A program made the position numbers and the translations under genes. A stretch of 64,000 nt of DNA from Notospermus geniculatus (Eukaryota > Nemertea > Pilidiophora > Heteronemertea > Lineidae): the NCBI GenBank assembly GCA_002633025.1, contig NMRB01000506.1:185625-249624 (forward strand), read 5' to 3'. Shown here in pieces: positions 22,250 through 35,059 of the stretch. The notes under the pieces are model-generated. The model was not told the origin of the DNA, ran no database searches, and saw nothing but the letters and a program-made list of their open reading frames with translations. Every line of letters begins with the position of its first letter. Position 1 is the stretch's first letter.

Positions 22250-22395
22250 CAGGGTTTCCGCCAGAAGGGGGACGGGGGTATGTCCCCTCCTTAAAAAGTC
22301 AAAATTACTCAAAATGTGTTTTTGACCAGGAATTCTGTCAAATTTTCTCTTCGTCCCCCTGCCCCTTAAAAAATTCCTGGCAGAAACACTGACAG
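22250..22395. repeat. Diverged element G relative
   Basis: GGCAGGGTTTCCGCCAGAAG at the left faces CCTGGCAGAAACACTGAC at the right. Confidence 0.55.
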
Positions 22396-22910
22396 GCTAG
22401 ATGCTGGAACTACAGAACTCTGACATCAGAATGCCACCAATGGTTGTGAAGAGAGCAGTCAATGACAAAACAGGTACCAACCTCTGGCTACACTGATATG
22501 GTGGTACTCACCGGCAATATGCACAACTGACACTCCGCATACTACAACATGAAATAAGAAATCAATAGAAATCACTATAGTCAACTATATCAAAGTATTA
22601 ATGAACATACCGTACTCTTTTGACAGGAAAGGGCCTACTATGGACTGAACTGGTGTCCAGACTTCACCGCAGTAGGAATGACTCTCTGAGTCGTCAGTGG
22701 AAAGTGTGACTAAGCAATCACTGATGAAATTCATCTTGACTACCGAGGGTTGTGACATCGCTGCATCTTCCGACTACGCTTGCACGTGGAGCTTTATGAC
22801 GAAGCCATAATACACGATGGATGAGTTGTGATCGAGCAGAACAATTCCTGAGTGTAGCAGAACCGATTGTCCTCTGGTTGACAGTTTCCTCCTGCATTTG
22901 CATTGCAAAT

Positions 22911-23173
22911 ACAGTACAGGTCACAATTGACATCCCTAAATTCGCGTAAGTTACGCGTAACTTACGCAACAACTCACGAGCTATGTTACGCGTAACTTAC
23001 GAGGTGAGTTAGCGGTGAGTTACGCGAATTTTGCTAGCTAGGCCTACGCAGTGATTTACGAGGCGAGTTATGCGATTTTGGGGAGTTACGCGAAGCCAAA
23101 GCCGTAAGTTATGTGTAACTTACAAGTAACTTACGCGAAGCCGTAGGGACGTCAATATTGTGACCTGTACTGT
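22911..23173. mobile_element. TIR element filled with palindromic GTAAGTTACGCGTAACTTAC repeats
   Basis: ACAGTACAGGTCACAATTGA and the complement TATTGTGACCTGTACTGT flank about ten CGTAAGTTACGCG / CGCGTAACTTACG units in both orientations. Each unit contains GTAAGT, identical to a consensus splice donor core, on one or both strands. Confidence 0.8.
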
Positions 23174-23524
23174 ACTATCAGTATGGCCAATGATGTCATT
23201 GCTTTCATATTAAAACAAGTCGTCTTCACATGAATGAACTGCTTTTCATGACCTTCAAAGTTAAATATAGATTTGCATGGGATTCTTCATGTAATACTTG
23301 TTACCATTAGCAAGAAAAGTGGATAGAAATTGTACTGGAACTTACATGTACGAATGTTTTGCACCCAAACCCTTGCATTTGAATTCAACGATGCAAAATT
23401 TGTAAATAACATGAAAATATGGATTTCTAAAACTTCCCTTATAATATGAAATGCATCATTATTCTCAAATGCATAACAGCCATGATAATTTTGTGACAAT
23501 TAATTTACTGCTAAAACTACATGA

Positions 23525-23790
23525 CCCAACAAATGTACCCCCCCCCCGCCAATAAAGTGGATGGTAAAAAAATAACTTCAAACACTAAAACCTTGAGATG
23601 TATTCTACAGGGTGGGCCAGAGAAAGTGTCCCNTACCCCCCTCCCCCCCGCCAATAAAGTGGATGGTAAAACAATAACTTCAAACACTAAAACCTTGAGA
23701 CGTATTCTACAGTGTGGGCCAGAGAAAGTGTCCCTCGAACAATAGCTTTTCTATTGTTTCCCTATTGTTCAAGGGACACTTTCTCTGGCC
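23525..23790. repeat. Directly duplicated C-rich block with an inverted end, assembly N at 23632
   Basis: CCGCCAATAAAGTGGATGGT to GGGCCAGAGAAAGTGTCCC occurs twice in direct order on either side of one N. The complement GGGACACTTTCTCTGGCCCA follows at 23769. Confidence 0.7.
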
Positions 23791-24009
23791 CACCCTGTAG
23801 AAGCTTCCTTACTGTAACTCCTAAGGTTTGCAGCACTGAATAAGGGTTAAGGAGGCTCCTAGAATATGGGCCCTATCTCTGGTGGTAGCACTTGTTTGAT
23901 TTCAAAGATTAAACTCTGTTCTAGTCAATAATTTGAGGACCAATCAATATATTGAGGACACTCAATTTTAAATGTACAATAATGCAACATAACGTTATCT
24001 GAAGACTGA

Positions 24010-24620
24010 AGTCTATAACTTTAGCAGAACCTAACTCCAGTCTAATCATCCAATTAAAAAGATTGAGACCTAACTCTGGTCTTAAAAGTGACACTGACTT
24101 GTTTGGAAGAGTGAAACGAACACCTCAGAAAAACCAAACCCTGTTCCAACACTCAATTAAAGATTGAGACCTAACTCTGGTCTTAAAGTGATACATGTTT
24201 AGAAGATTGAACCTGACTCTAGTCCAACACCTTAGAAAAACAAAACTCTTGTCCAACACTCAATTAAAGATTGAGACCTAACTCTGGTCTTAAAGTGATT
24301 TAGAAGATTGAACCTGACTCTAGTCCAACACCTTAGAAAAACCAAACCCTGTTCCACACTCAATTAAAGATTGCGACCTAACTCTAATCTTACATGTAAG
24401 TGCATGTTTAGAAGATTGAACCTGACTCTAGTCCAACACCTTAGAAAAACCAAACCCTGTTCCACGCTCAATTAAAGATTGCGACCTAACTCTGATCTTA
24501 CATGTACATGTAAGTGCATGTTTAGAAGATTGAACCTGACTCTAGTCCAACACCTTAGAAAAACCAAACTCTCGCCCAACATCAATTAAAGATTGAGACC
24601 TAACTCTGGTCCAATACAAT
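24010..24620. repeat. Minisatellite, about 105-120-bp unit, five copies
   Basis: Units contain AATTAAAGATTGAGACCTAA, CTCTGGTCTTA, TTTAGAAGATTGAACCTGAC and CTTAGAAAAACCAAACCCTG. The third and fourth units are almost identical. Confidence 0.85.
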
Positions 24621-24810
24621 TCGTCCTTGACGTGACCTGTATTCAATGCTACACAAATCATGAATAGCTCACTTGACAACAGGACTGCGTATGGATAGTG
24701 GAACACCCAGCCTTGATACACAACACACTGAATATAATGATCTATCTTGGATTGATGATCTGAATAACTAGGAATCTTACAACTGAAAACATGAATCAGT
24801 GTACGTTTTT

Positions 24811-25220
24811 TAAAGGGAGACTCCATTCATTGTGTAAAATTCTGAATTTTTGAAATATCGTTTATACATGTACATTCAAATTCATTGATAACTGCAACAT
24901 GTCATAATATTTGTTTTAAATCAGCAAACTCATCATTTTTAGCATTTTTATTGCATCCCAAGGGGACCATTGCACAGCACATGTGATGTCATGTGTGCTC
25001 AGTGCATATTTATGAAGATACAACCAATAGGCCTAGGCAGTCACAGTCTTAGCTCACTCACTACAATAAAGGTCTTCAGCCTATTGACTGGGAGTGAGGA
25101 TAAAATAATGACTGGCGGAATATCCTCACTCATTGACTGGTGACATCACAACTCATGGCAATAGTCTACATGGATTGATAAAAATTCAAAAGTTTACAAT
25201 GAGTGGATGGTCTCCCTTTA
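24811..25220. mobile_element. MITE-like element, about 410 bp
   Basis: TAAAGGGAGACTCCATTCAT and the complement of GAGTGGATGGTCTCCCTTTA form the ends. Low-complexity interior. Confidence 0.7.
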
Positions 25221-25229
25221 AATAATGGT

Positions 25230-27640
25230 GTTTAACACTTTTCATCTGTGCCTGCCTATAACATTTTCCTATTAAACTTGCCATCAAAAAAAAATAGATG
25301 ATGACTACAGAAATTTGAGAATTTCAGTTCATCCATTTTGTAATGGATAATTTATATCATGCAGTCATGAAAGGCAAGATAGCTGCAAAATAGAATAGGG
25401 CCTACTGACCCCATTTCTGCCAAGTTGACAACAGGATCAATAAAGTGCAGGAATTTATTAAGAATACACACCCAATGCAGAGACACAGTTGCTCACTTAA
25501 GAAAATCTATCTCCAACAGTTACAGATTCCCAAAATATAAGCATAAGTCTCGATAAAATTTCTAAACCACACCACCAAATTTTATCTATGAACTCCACTT
25601 CAACATAACTATCTGGAACAATCTAACCATAGACCCACATAAGCTATCTCTCTATACAACGGTCTACAGGACTTCTCCATGTAACCTGACCTTCATATAT
25701 GCAGAGCTACACAAAACATGGATAACACACTGAGAGACAGGGCAGCACAGGGATAGCTCAGTACAGCACTTAAATACAAACATAATAGGCTAAATTATGA
25801 AGGGGTAAAACATGGGAGGTTAAATATCTAACACAAATTTGCAACCCAAATTCCTGACCCTCATGAGCAGGATAGAATAGAGCAGGAACTCCATTGATCT
25901 GGAATTATGAACTTTCCAAATCAGCTGTTTTTTAGCAAAAATACCCATGAAATATCATTAGGAAATTCGAAATAGTATGATAGGATGCTCACAAGATTTG
26001 CCCACTTTGCTTTCCTCGGAGTTTTCCCTTGTTTTGAATGCGTCGGAAACTGTAATGATCATTAGACACTCTGCAGGTTTTCAACCATCTCTTTGCAATG
26101 GAGAGAATCAACATGCAACATGTCCGCCAGAGCAGTCAATCCCCGCCATGCCGTTTACTGTACTCCCTCCCTCTGACGATGATCACCGCCAAAACCAATA
26201 AAGACACCAAAATTGTCGTGATAACGTTAAACAATGTCTAAATGTGGTGAAAACGACATCTTATTGAGATAAGCTTCGCAAGTGAAGCATGTCCTATCTG
26301 AGGGAGGAAGTTCAATTCCAGGAACAGCAAATGCAATGGTGCCTACATAGTCATGCATTCAATACTATAGAGGCTATGTATACTATCAGAGTAATTCCTG
26401 CTCTACTCTGGGATAATATGTATACCTAAACAGTATAAGATACTTCCTTTATCCTAACACTTTCAAAGAGAAAGGAGGTTATGGACTTTGAGATACTCAC
26501 CAAATTGGACAGGTCATGGGTTATAAGAGAAATGCAAAAAATCTCTATTAGGGAAATGTGTGAGAATTGTAACCCTGGGGTATTTGTGTCTCTGCGTTGG
26601 ACCATGGGATCTTTTAGGTGCTAAGTGGTTTTGGAGGCCTGTGTGCCTGCTATGCTACATGTATTGTTGCGTTCACAGTAATAAGCAACTGATGTATAAT
26701 CGTGTATGACACAACACAATGTTTCAATATGTTTAACTGGTCTATCCATATCTACAGCGGGATACCAGTTGGTCCATTTAACTGCTAATAATAGATTTGT
26801 TCATGTAGTCAGTGAGGGGCTGTGACATTGTCATTTTACAGCATATCACGGGAATAGGGAATCGGCTATGATGAGTTAATAATCAAGGTAAATGAAACAG
26901 GAGCCTGATGCTTGGATTGACAATATTGCCTAGAGACAGATGAAGATTGTCTATCCATTTCCCTATTATAATCAACTCGTAGGCCAGCTTCAGGAGATGA
27001 TGTGACCTTCAGAAGGACAGACCACGTTCTAATAAAAGGCTGCATTTGTAATAAACATTAATGTAGCAATCTTCTCTGGAATAAAATCTCGCAGTTCCAA
27101 CAAACCTAACCAATTACCTTTAACATTCACTCATATGGATCACTCAATAGCCTATACGTCTCTCCAGCAAGCTTGGATCTCGACTGGTGATGGTATGGTA
27201 TTCTTGGCAAACCTATGCTATGTACAGATGTTTATTCTGATCTCCGATGTGTCGCTGGAATGACTATGGGTGGATCACACAGTCCCATGCATGAAGAATT
27301 ATTATGTAGGATCTATCTAATGTAACAGTTGCTGAACCTAGGAGCATTTTAATGATCAGCTATTGATGCCAATGCAAACACAATGTGCGGGTACATGTAA
27401 CTATTGAAATGGTGCAAGGCAAGGGTACCAGTTGTCTCGTATTGGGAAAGCTTGGCTCACTCATGTGTGACAAAACGTTAGCTAGTCACTGGATATTGGA
27501 GAGATAGGCCTATAGAAAATCATACAAAATGAAAGCTAGAGTCAGTTACAAATGCAAAGCCTTCACGCACTGATAGACAAAAATCGAAATTCTTGTGGTG
27601 CAACAAAACTTGGTTTGCTTCTGACATTAATAATATATTC
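25230..27640. other. No gene or strong repeat seen
   Basis: 2.4 kb of AT-rich sequence with only short frames. I found no paired splice sites around a coding-like frame and no inverted repeat longer than about 15 bp. Confidence 0.5.
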
Positions 27641-27644
27641 CACA

Positions 27645-28008
27645 AATGTGACCCTCCACCACAAAACCAGTCGTCAGTTGCTCTGACGTTGGTGAATTGG
27701 GACCAACATATACTTGTCAATTTCAGTATTGTCTGTCTGTCTATTGTGAAGTATGAGCGATTCTATTTCTTTGTCTATAGGTGTCATGTCAGTATGTTTT
27801 AGGCTCATTTTCAGAGTGACTTATATGGCCTATACACACAATCCAATTTTTCATCCAATTTTCTGAATATGCTCAATAAAGGCCTACATGTGGGTTTATA
27901 CAGTGAAGCCCCAGTAGGCCCGGAATCTGAATTTCCAAAAATATTGGATGAAAAATTGGACCGTGTGTATAGGCCATAGCAATGGTTTTGTAGCAGAGGG
28001 TCACAAAT
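27645..28008. mobile_element. MITE with TGTGACCCTC ends, second MITE nested inside
   Basis: AATGTGACCCTCCACCACAA and the complement of TTTTGTAGCAGAGGGTCACA are the outer ends. Inside, 27824-27977 has ATGGCCTATACACACAATCC against a GTGTGTATAGGCCAT end. Confidence 0.8.
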
Positions 28009-28010
28009 GC

Positions 28011-28345
28011 ATTGCTAGCCAGAAATTTTTCCAAACAGGGTGGGATGACTGCATTTTCCTATGATTTTAAGGCCCTGGGGCCTGTTTCATAAAGTGACTT
28101 TAAGCCAATGGTACCATTAACTCAATGCATTTTCCATTAGGTACCATTAGCTTAAAGTCACTTTATGAAACAGGCCCACTGGACTTTCAAACTGGGTGGG
28201 AGTGAAATTCAAACAGGGTGGTGTAATAGAATTTACATCGCAAGTTACATTTTTAAACAGGGTGGTAAAAATTGGAACAGGGTGGTAAAATGTATCTGAA
28301 TTTTGAACAGGGTGGTACCGCCCTGTTTAAGTAGCTAAAACACTG
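28011..28345. mobile_element. Element J, second copy, with a nested 100-bp foldback
   Basis: Shares GTGGGATGACTGCATTTT, CCTATGATTTTAAGGCCCTG and repeated AACAGGGTGGT with 21896-22128. It is split by 28078-28177, whose ends GGGCCTGTTTCATAAAGTGA and TCACTTTATGAAACAGGCCC are exact complements. Confidence 0.8.
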
Positions 28346-28776
28346 AAATGTTGCAGTATTTTATGACATTTTCCATTCATCTGTGGGATGTAGCCAGAAA
28401 ATGTCTTCAGAAACACACCCTTATTTTTTGCCTTTTGTTAATTAGAATATGATGAAGGCCTAAAGATAATTTGAATTGAATAACTTTTTTTCTCGATTAC
28501 CGGTATATCATTCAGTTCAGAAGGACTTTCACCATACCCAAGATTCAGGGCTCTCACTGGAGTTTTCAGTAGAAGGGTCAAAGACTTCTGTGCATTTTTT
28601 TTCTGGGGTCAGCCCTCAGAAGTCAGGGGTCAACCATGGTCAGTTCACAACATTGGGTGAATCTTCGTGCGTTGCACTGACTCATGCTGGTTTTTCTTGT
28701 GCTTCAGACTATACACCTTGTGCGTATGACCCGAGACCTCGGGTCATTGAGAGCCCTGCAAGATCAAGGGTATCAT

Positions 28777-28883
28777 GCATCCTCCCACAGCAGGGGTTTT
28801 CACCTGGCTCCTCTTCATCCACTCACTCTTCATGTGCGGGTGTATGAAGAGGAGCGAGACCAAACCCCTGCTATGGGAGGATG
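28777..28883. mobile_element. MITE-like foldback element C, copy 2
   Basis: CATCCTCCCACAGCAGGGG and CCCCTGCTATGGGAGGATG ends, with CTCCTCTTCATCCAC against GTATGAAGAGGAGCGAG inside. Confidence 0.8.
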
Positions 28884-29104
28884 GCATCATGGGAATCAAG
28901 CACACAGCCTCACTCAGCTGGCAGCAAAAGTGATCCATCCATTTTCTCCTACTGAATGAAGCACATTCATATTGAGAAGTAGCACTTTGCAACTGTAACA
29001 ATTCTGTATTCTTGCCCCTGAAAATCATTGATTTAATTCCAGACTGGCTCATCTCATTAGACACCCAACTCTGCCCAGTATGCTGACATCACAGCCAATG
29101 AAAA

Positions 29105-29240
29105 ATGATGCTAGGCCTACTCCCTGCACTGACAAACACCACAAGGCCTACCCCCTACACTGACAATTGTAGGCCTACTCCGTGCAATGACAACACCACT
29201 AGGCCTACTCCCTGCAATAACAAACACCACCAGAGAGATT
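29105..29240. repeat. Short tandem array of about 30-bp units
   Basis: TAGGCCTACTCCCTGCACTG plus ACAAACACCAC recurs four times with substitutions. Confidence 0.7.
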
Positions 29241-29993
29241 TCTACAGTGTGGCAGCTAGACCCAGTCAGTGTTCAATTTACTCCACATGCACCAATGCCA
29301 TCTTGTCAACTCCATAGAACTGTATCTAAATGTATTCGGTTAATAATACAATCGACACCAGTGTATTGGGTATATCTCGATTTTCACATCGACTGTATCA
29401 GCTAATTTGAAGACTCGCTAAGCACGCTCTCAAGTTTTTCTTAATGTATTTTATGATAAAGGCCCAATGCATCAGCAGGGGTATGTGCTAACAGGACACA
29501 TGAAATCCCCTGCACTATTATCATTTTGCCTGTGTCATCAATGCCCATGATATGGACAAGATGACATAAATCATTTATATATTGGCCTACATAATTTCAT
29601 AAAGCCAGAGCTGTCATGGCAAAGATAGGTCTATGATTTGTCTATTCTTTAGCTGAGGGTTCATCCCTGGCATATCGCATAGCATGCCTTATGAGGATTT
29701 GTGGGGACTCTGGCCTCCTCCTGCATTGTTCCAGATTGGGATGTTGCCCAATAGGAGCTGTCAGCGAGTTGACCACTAGGTGTCACTAGGGCCCAATTCA
29801 ATGCATCTAGCGGACCCAGTCATTATCGATCGAGCAGCGATCATAATAGATTTCCTGTACATTTGGTCCGCTAAGACTGTGCTGCCATCTGTTAGCAATA
29901 TGCGCGGCTGACTGCTCCTATTAAACGGCAAAGATGCTGAATTGAAATAAATCTCAGTTCATAGGCCAATTACAGTAGAACACCTTTTAAATA

Positions 29994-30198
29994 ATGTGAC
30001 CCGGCACATCAAAATAAGTAGGAATGCGCACAGAAGACGACCCAACATACCCAAGGTGACACCAATGGTTTGTTGATTTCAGGATTGTCTGCCCATTGTG
30101 AAATTTGACTTCGTCCATTTCTGTAATTGTTAAAATTCTGGTGTCAGCTTCAGTCTTCTTCTGTGCGCATTCCGACTCATTTTGCTGTGCTGGGTCAC
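29994..30198. mobile_element. MITE family K (TGTGACCCGGCACA ends), copy 1
   Basis: Ends TGTGACCCGGCACATCAAAA and TTTTGCTGTGCTGGGTCACA. The body GATTTCAGGATTGTCTGCCC and CATTGTGAAATTTGACTT is shared with two other copies in the window. Confidence 0.85.
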
Positions 30199-30204
30199 AA
30201 ATGG

Positions 30205-31105
30205 ACACCTCTGCCAGGAGGACACCTCTCTATTAAGGACACCCAAGTTCCAACCAAAATTGATCATTTCTATTCATCTGACCCTTGACAATGAGGACAC
30301 CTCTCAATTAAGGACATCATTTTAAAGGTGCCCTCAATACACTTACAACAGAAGACATTAAATTAGATCCCTACAGTGTTGACCCGGCCACAACCATTCG
30401 AGGGCTGATCTATTCCTAACCCTAACCCCCACCCCAACCCTCCTCGCAAACTCCTTTAGGCCTACATGTATGCCTCCCTAAAAACCCTTTAAACCACTAG
30501 ATCTACATGTAGGCTAGTAGTGGTACTCATGGTACTGGGAACACAGGATCCAATTTAGGGATTTCTGCCACGGTATGGCCAACTTTTGAAACCAAGCCTG
30601 AGGGAATGAATAGTTACATGTAGGAATTCCACTGTATAGTGGGACCTCCATTTGTGGACACTTTCACCAGGAAGACACTTCTTTATTATGGACACCAAAG
30701 TCAAATCAAGGACAGCATTTGTCTGTCCCAAAGGTGTCCTTAATAGAAAGGTTGCAAAGTACAGTGGAACCTTTCTTAGCGGACACCTCGGCCAGAGGAC
30801 GCCTCTCTATTAAGGACACCAAAGTTCAGTCCCAAACTGGTCATTTCTATTCATTTTTACCCCTGTAATCAGGACACCTCTCAATTAAGGACACTAAACA
30901 GTCCCAAAGGTGTCCTAATAGAGAGGTTCCACAGTACAGTTGCACCTCCCTTAGCAGACACCCCTCTATTAAGGACACCAAAGGTCAGTCCCAAATTGGT
31001 CATTTCTATTCATTTTTACCCCTGTAATCAGGACACCTCTCAATTAAGGACACCAACCAGTCCCAAAGGTGTCCTTAATAGAGAGGTTCCACTGTACATG
31101 TACAT
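30205..31105. repeat. Cluster of 'GGACACCTCTCTATTAAGGACACC' family units
   Basis: Four or five foldback units in tandem. Each opens with CAGTGGAACC or GTTGCACCTCC and closes with TTAATAGAGAGGTTCCAC. Single or partial units recur at about 38005-38120, 38440-38510, 39400-39520, 40080-40250 and possibly 63845-64000. Confidence 0.8.
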
Positions 31106-31660
31106 ATAGTTTGTTTTGATGACCCATTGTTCTCATCCCACCCTCACATGATATCAAAATTTTCAAGATATAGTCCTTATCATGCTTTTAATTAAAGCTC
31201 ATCAGGTTAAATAATGACAAAAATAGATTATTTCCTCTCTCATCTATTTTTGATAATGACTATTTTTATTAGTCATGCCAAGTTTTACAGGATGCAGTAA
31301 CTTCAAAATCAAGTGCTGTATTACATTGTAAAACATTATTTCCCAACAAAAAACTCACGGTATCACGTTGCAGCATCCTGTCCCTTCGACAACAGACGAG
31401 CAGTGCCATCTTGTAAATAACGGTGGAACCACAACAGGAATGGGCTCAACTCAGTCAATATTTCATGCATACCTGAGGATACAATAGATAGAACAACGTA
31501 GCTCTGTTCTTTATGGGAGAACAAGAAATGATCTTTCAACATCTTCAACACAATTTTGCAGTATCAACCAAACCCATCAGTTTGAGTTGGTGACATCATA
31601 AAATGACACACAATTTTGGGACAAAACATCAATTAACATTTTTGGATCTCCAAAACACAA

Positions 31661-31804
31661 GGGGCCGTATGCACCAAACGAAGATAATCTTCAACTCGGG
31701 TTGAGCCACAACTTTTCTTCGGGTTTACTGGAGTATGATCTGACAATGGAAAAGTTGTGGCTAAACCTGAGTTCAAGATTATCTTTGCTTGGTGCATACG
31801 GCCC
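31661..31804. mobile_element. MITE-like foldback element
   Basis: GGGCCGTATGCACCAAACGA and the complement of TTGGTGCATACGGCCC, with AAGATAATCTT / AAGATTATCTT inside the arms. Arms about 60 bp. Confidence 0.85.
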
Positions 31805-31887
31805 AAGAAGGCCAGGTTGAGAGCTAGGGGGCCAAAAGATTTGGGAACAAAACGAGCGCCTGGGAACCAGTGAGGGCAGCACCCAAA

Positions 31888-32088
31888 TGTGACCCGGCAC
31901 AGCAAAATGAGTCGGAATGCGCACAAAAGAAGACCCAACATGTCCAAGGTGACACCAACGGTTCGATGATTTCAGGATTGTCTGCCCATTGTGAAATTTG
32001 ACTTTGTCGATTTCTGTAGTTGTTGTCTGGTGTCAAATTCGGTCTTCTTCTGTGCGACTTCCGACTCATTTTGCTGTGCCAGGTCACA
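31888..32088. mobile_element. MITE family K, copy 2
   Basis: TGTGACCCGGCACAGCAAAA and TGAGTCGGAATGCGCACA at the left; TTTTGCTGTGCCAGGTCACA at the right. Confidence 0.85.
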
Positions 32089-32866
32089 AATGACAACTAC
32101 ACGTAGGGCCTACTACAGTGGTCACGGCCAGAAAAATCAAGGACCATGACAACTAGGACATGCTTGTCATGGAAAAAGGCCTAACAACTTTAGGCCTAAC
32201 AACTTCACTTCACCCATGAAAGTCCCCAGGAAAATATCTACAAAACATACAAAGCACAGAATAATTATCATACAAGCCTGACCTTGTGACCCATATACAC
32301 TGTATCTCCATACATACAACAACATACAGACGTATCTATAGTGAAGAGCCTAGACCGTGAAATATCGGAGTCTGTCGTGCGCACTTCAAACAATAAAATA
32401 TTCCAATGTGAGCGATAACTCTTCGAAATGCGCCCTTATAAACAATCAGAAAATATAGATGAAGCAAATAAGCATCAAATAATTGGTAGATTTGGAATAG
32501 AAACTGATGATTTTGATGGATTCTTACCGGCGTTTTCGCGGCGAAACAGCAAGTCTTGAACGCGTGCAGGTCGGTGATGTACGCTGTGGTGTATTGGAGA
32601 CACAACGGGGGGCGTATCACAAGTCACCGCCCGGGGTGTAACCTTGACAACTTCGGGTCGGTCAGACCATGCCCAGAGAGGCGGGGGTACCACGCTTCCA
32701 CTGCTAAGGTCCTATCCCTTTGAATGACACCATTCAGCTGCAGAGGGGATGCCANCGGGGGGGGGGGGGTGTCATCTGTGCACCTATTTTTCACTCCTCA
32801 TACACATGTAAGGCTTATAGGCCTACTTGTTAGGATTCCTAAAGGGTACACAATTTTTTTTTCATT

Positions 32867-33400
32867 GCAATGAGGAACCTTCAGAATTACCGTTAGGCCA
32901 TGTAAAAAAAATAGTTGGTCAGCATCCTTCCACTTTCAATTTTCTGAGGAGGGCCGGCGGGAGGTGTTTTTAAATTTTTTTTATTGAGTTTGAGGTGCAT
33001 GGCAATGTGAGGGAAATTCCAAATGTAATAGGTATGAATTGAAATAAAAACTACTTTCTATATTGTATCCTTTAAAACATGTGTTGTTTTATTTAAGCAT
33101 CCCAGCCTACAATTTAATCACTCTTGGTGGTTTTTAAATTTTTTTGAAAATAAAAACAATTTTGAGGAGGGGTTGATTTCATTGGCAGGAGGGGATGCTA
33201 ACCAACTATTTTTTTACATGGCTTTAGGCCTACTAGCAGTTTGTACCTTTTTTTGTACCTTTTTTTACGTCTCATCCAGTTGCACACACTGCATCAAGGA
33301 CGTCATGACGTGAAGACATTCATTGCTTTTTGCTGTCTTCAGTACAACTGCTGGTGGCGCCGCCCTGTTGGGATAAAAAGTTATTCAAGTTCCTCATTGC
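32867..33400. mobile_element. MITE-like element E, copy 2, with nested element
   Basis: The outer ends GCAATGAGGAAC and GTTCCTCATTGC are exact. Nested 32897-33222 has GCCATGTAAAAAAAATAGTT against AACTATTTTTTTACATGGC. Confidence 0.8.
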
Positions 33401-33706
33401 TATGGTTCTTGTGAAGAGTAGGCCGAGGCCTACATGTATGATGGTTGGATGGGGTCGAGATTGAATTTCCAAACTATCACAGATAGGCCTACTACGGTAT
33501 AGGATCTATTCGTCCTGGTGTGACAGGAATTGAAGTCCCCAGGAATCTATGTCCAGTTGTATTGTTAATGTGGGATTAGGATGGTTATAGAAACTATCAC
33601 CATTGAATTGACCTCACAAACAGATATTGTAACTCAGACATTGAATCCTAGGACTACCACTCCTTTCGCACTGGGCCCATCATCTGGACACTTTGATACA
33701 TAATAT

Positions 33707-33905
33707 GTGACTCGGCACAACAAAATGAGTCGGAAGTCGCACAGAAGAAGACCGAAGGTGGAACCAGACAGCAACCACAGAAATCGACAAAGTCAAATTT
33801 CACAATGGGCAGACAATCCTGAAATCAGCGAACCATTGGTGTCACCTTGGACATGTTGGGTCTTCTTCTGTGTGCATTCTGACTCATTTTGTCGTGCCGG
33901 GTCAC
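33707..33905. mobile_element. MITE family K, copy 3 (inverted relative to copies 1 and 2)
   Basis: TGTGACTCGGCACAACAAAA and TGAGTCGGAAGTCGCACA at the left; TTTTGTCGTGCCGGGTCACA at the right. Its inner words run in the opposite order to the other two copies. Confidence 0.85.
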
Positions 33906-33909
33906 ATAT

Positions 33910-34942
33910 GTGCAGTGTGACATCCTCACCTACTGTCAGTGTCCTCTTCTAATGAACACCGATATCACACATTCCACATCAAGTCCAAACTAACTCAGCA
34001 ACAAAGATCACTGCAAGGATCCCATCTATCTACTTCATGGTGAAAAATCCCGTCAGTGGCAAAACCATAGCAACCACAGAGTAGCTACTGCAATATGATG
34101 CTATCAGTCTTATGGTCTGGTCCATATAGCCACCTGCCACAAGGCAGCTCTCAGTGCCCCTCAAATATGACCTTTCCTTGTTGAACAACTGCATCACAAG
34201 CCTATAGGAGGCCAATTAATTGGACAATTTTTAACTGTCATAGGTCTTAGAGTACCGGGTACACAGAACAACTTTGTGCCAGACATGTCAGGTTTTTGAA
34301 GGGTTAGGCGATCAAGCAAAGGTCAAGAGATAACACGAGGCCTAGAGGTACTGAACAACATCAGATCAGAGATAACTAAATCAAACGGTAGGGCCTAGTA
34401 TACCAGGAAGATTAAGACTCACTTAACAGACAAGGTCAACAAATGCAGCTAAAAATAATAATAACTAAATTACCCATATACATTACATGTATAACTTAGA
34501 AATAAACATTTAACTAAACTAAAACACCTAAACTACATGTGAACTAAAACACCATATATATTTTGTTCATTATTACTGATTTATTCACCAAGATAACTAT
34601 CAACAAGGTCAAATCTTGACAACTATTCAACAAAATGATTTACAATGAACAATTCAATGAAATACATGAAATAACCAGTGAATACAGTCCAACTCCCCCC
34701 GTATCAGGATTGTTTTACAAAGTGCACTTAACACAGTTCCCATCTTTGCTGATGTTTGATGCAGGAGCATCATAGATATGTTGGTGGCAATGATGGGAAT
34801 GAGTCCATTTGCAGTCTTGACCACGCCCACTCTCAAGCTGTCCTTCCTTTGGATGAAATCCTAATAGGCAACTTCTTTTCTTTAGCTGAAAATCCTTTTT
34901 CACATTGACGTCTCTTTACACAGCTCAAGTGTTGCTTCCAGA
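33910..34942. other. No gene seen; 3' flank of the AAA ATPase gene
   Basis: AT-rich sequence with repeated ACTAAAACACC words near 34515-34560. The minus-strand 3' UTR of the ATPase gene must lie in its right part. No polyadenylation signal was assigned. Confidence 0.45.
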
Positions 34943-35059
34943 TCACCCAGCTATCCCATAATTCTGTGTGAACTCTTCAAATCTCTTCAGTTCCTCTTTG
35001 GTGACGGTTGTCCCGTAACTCTCAAACGATCTTCTGAAGTCATCGACATTTATGCCTCG
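34943..35059 (-). CDS. AAA ATPase exon 10 (C-terminus, 5' end lost in assembly gap)
   Basis: Encodes [20 protein letters not shown] and [18 protein letters not shown], then TGA. Its 5' end meets the single N at 35060, beyond which the sequence is unrelated (TTCGGCCCTGGATTT), so the acceptor and some codons are missing. Confidence 0.88.
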   Translation of the reverse strand, partial: RGINVDDFRRSFESYGTTVTKEELKRFEEFTQNYGIAG

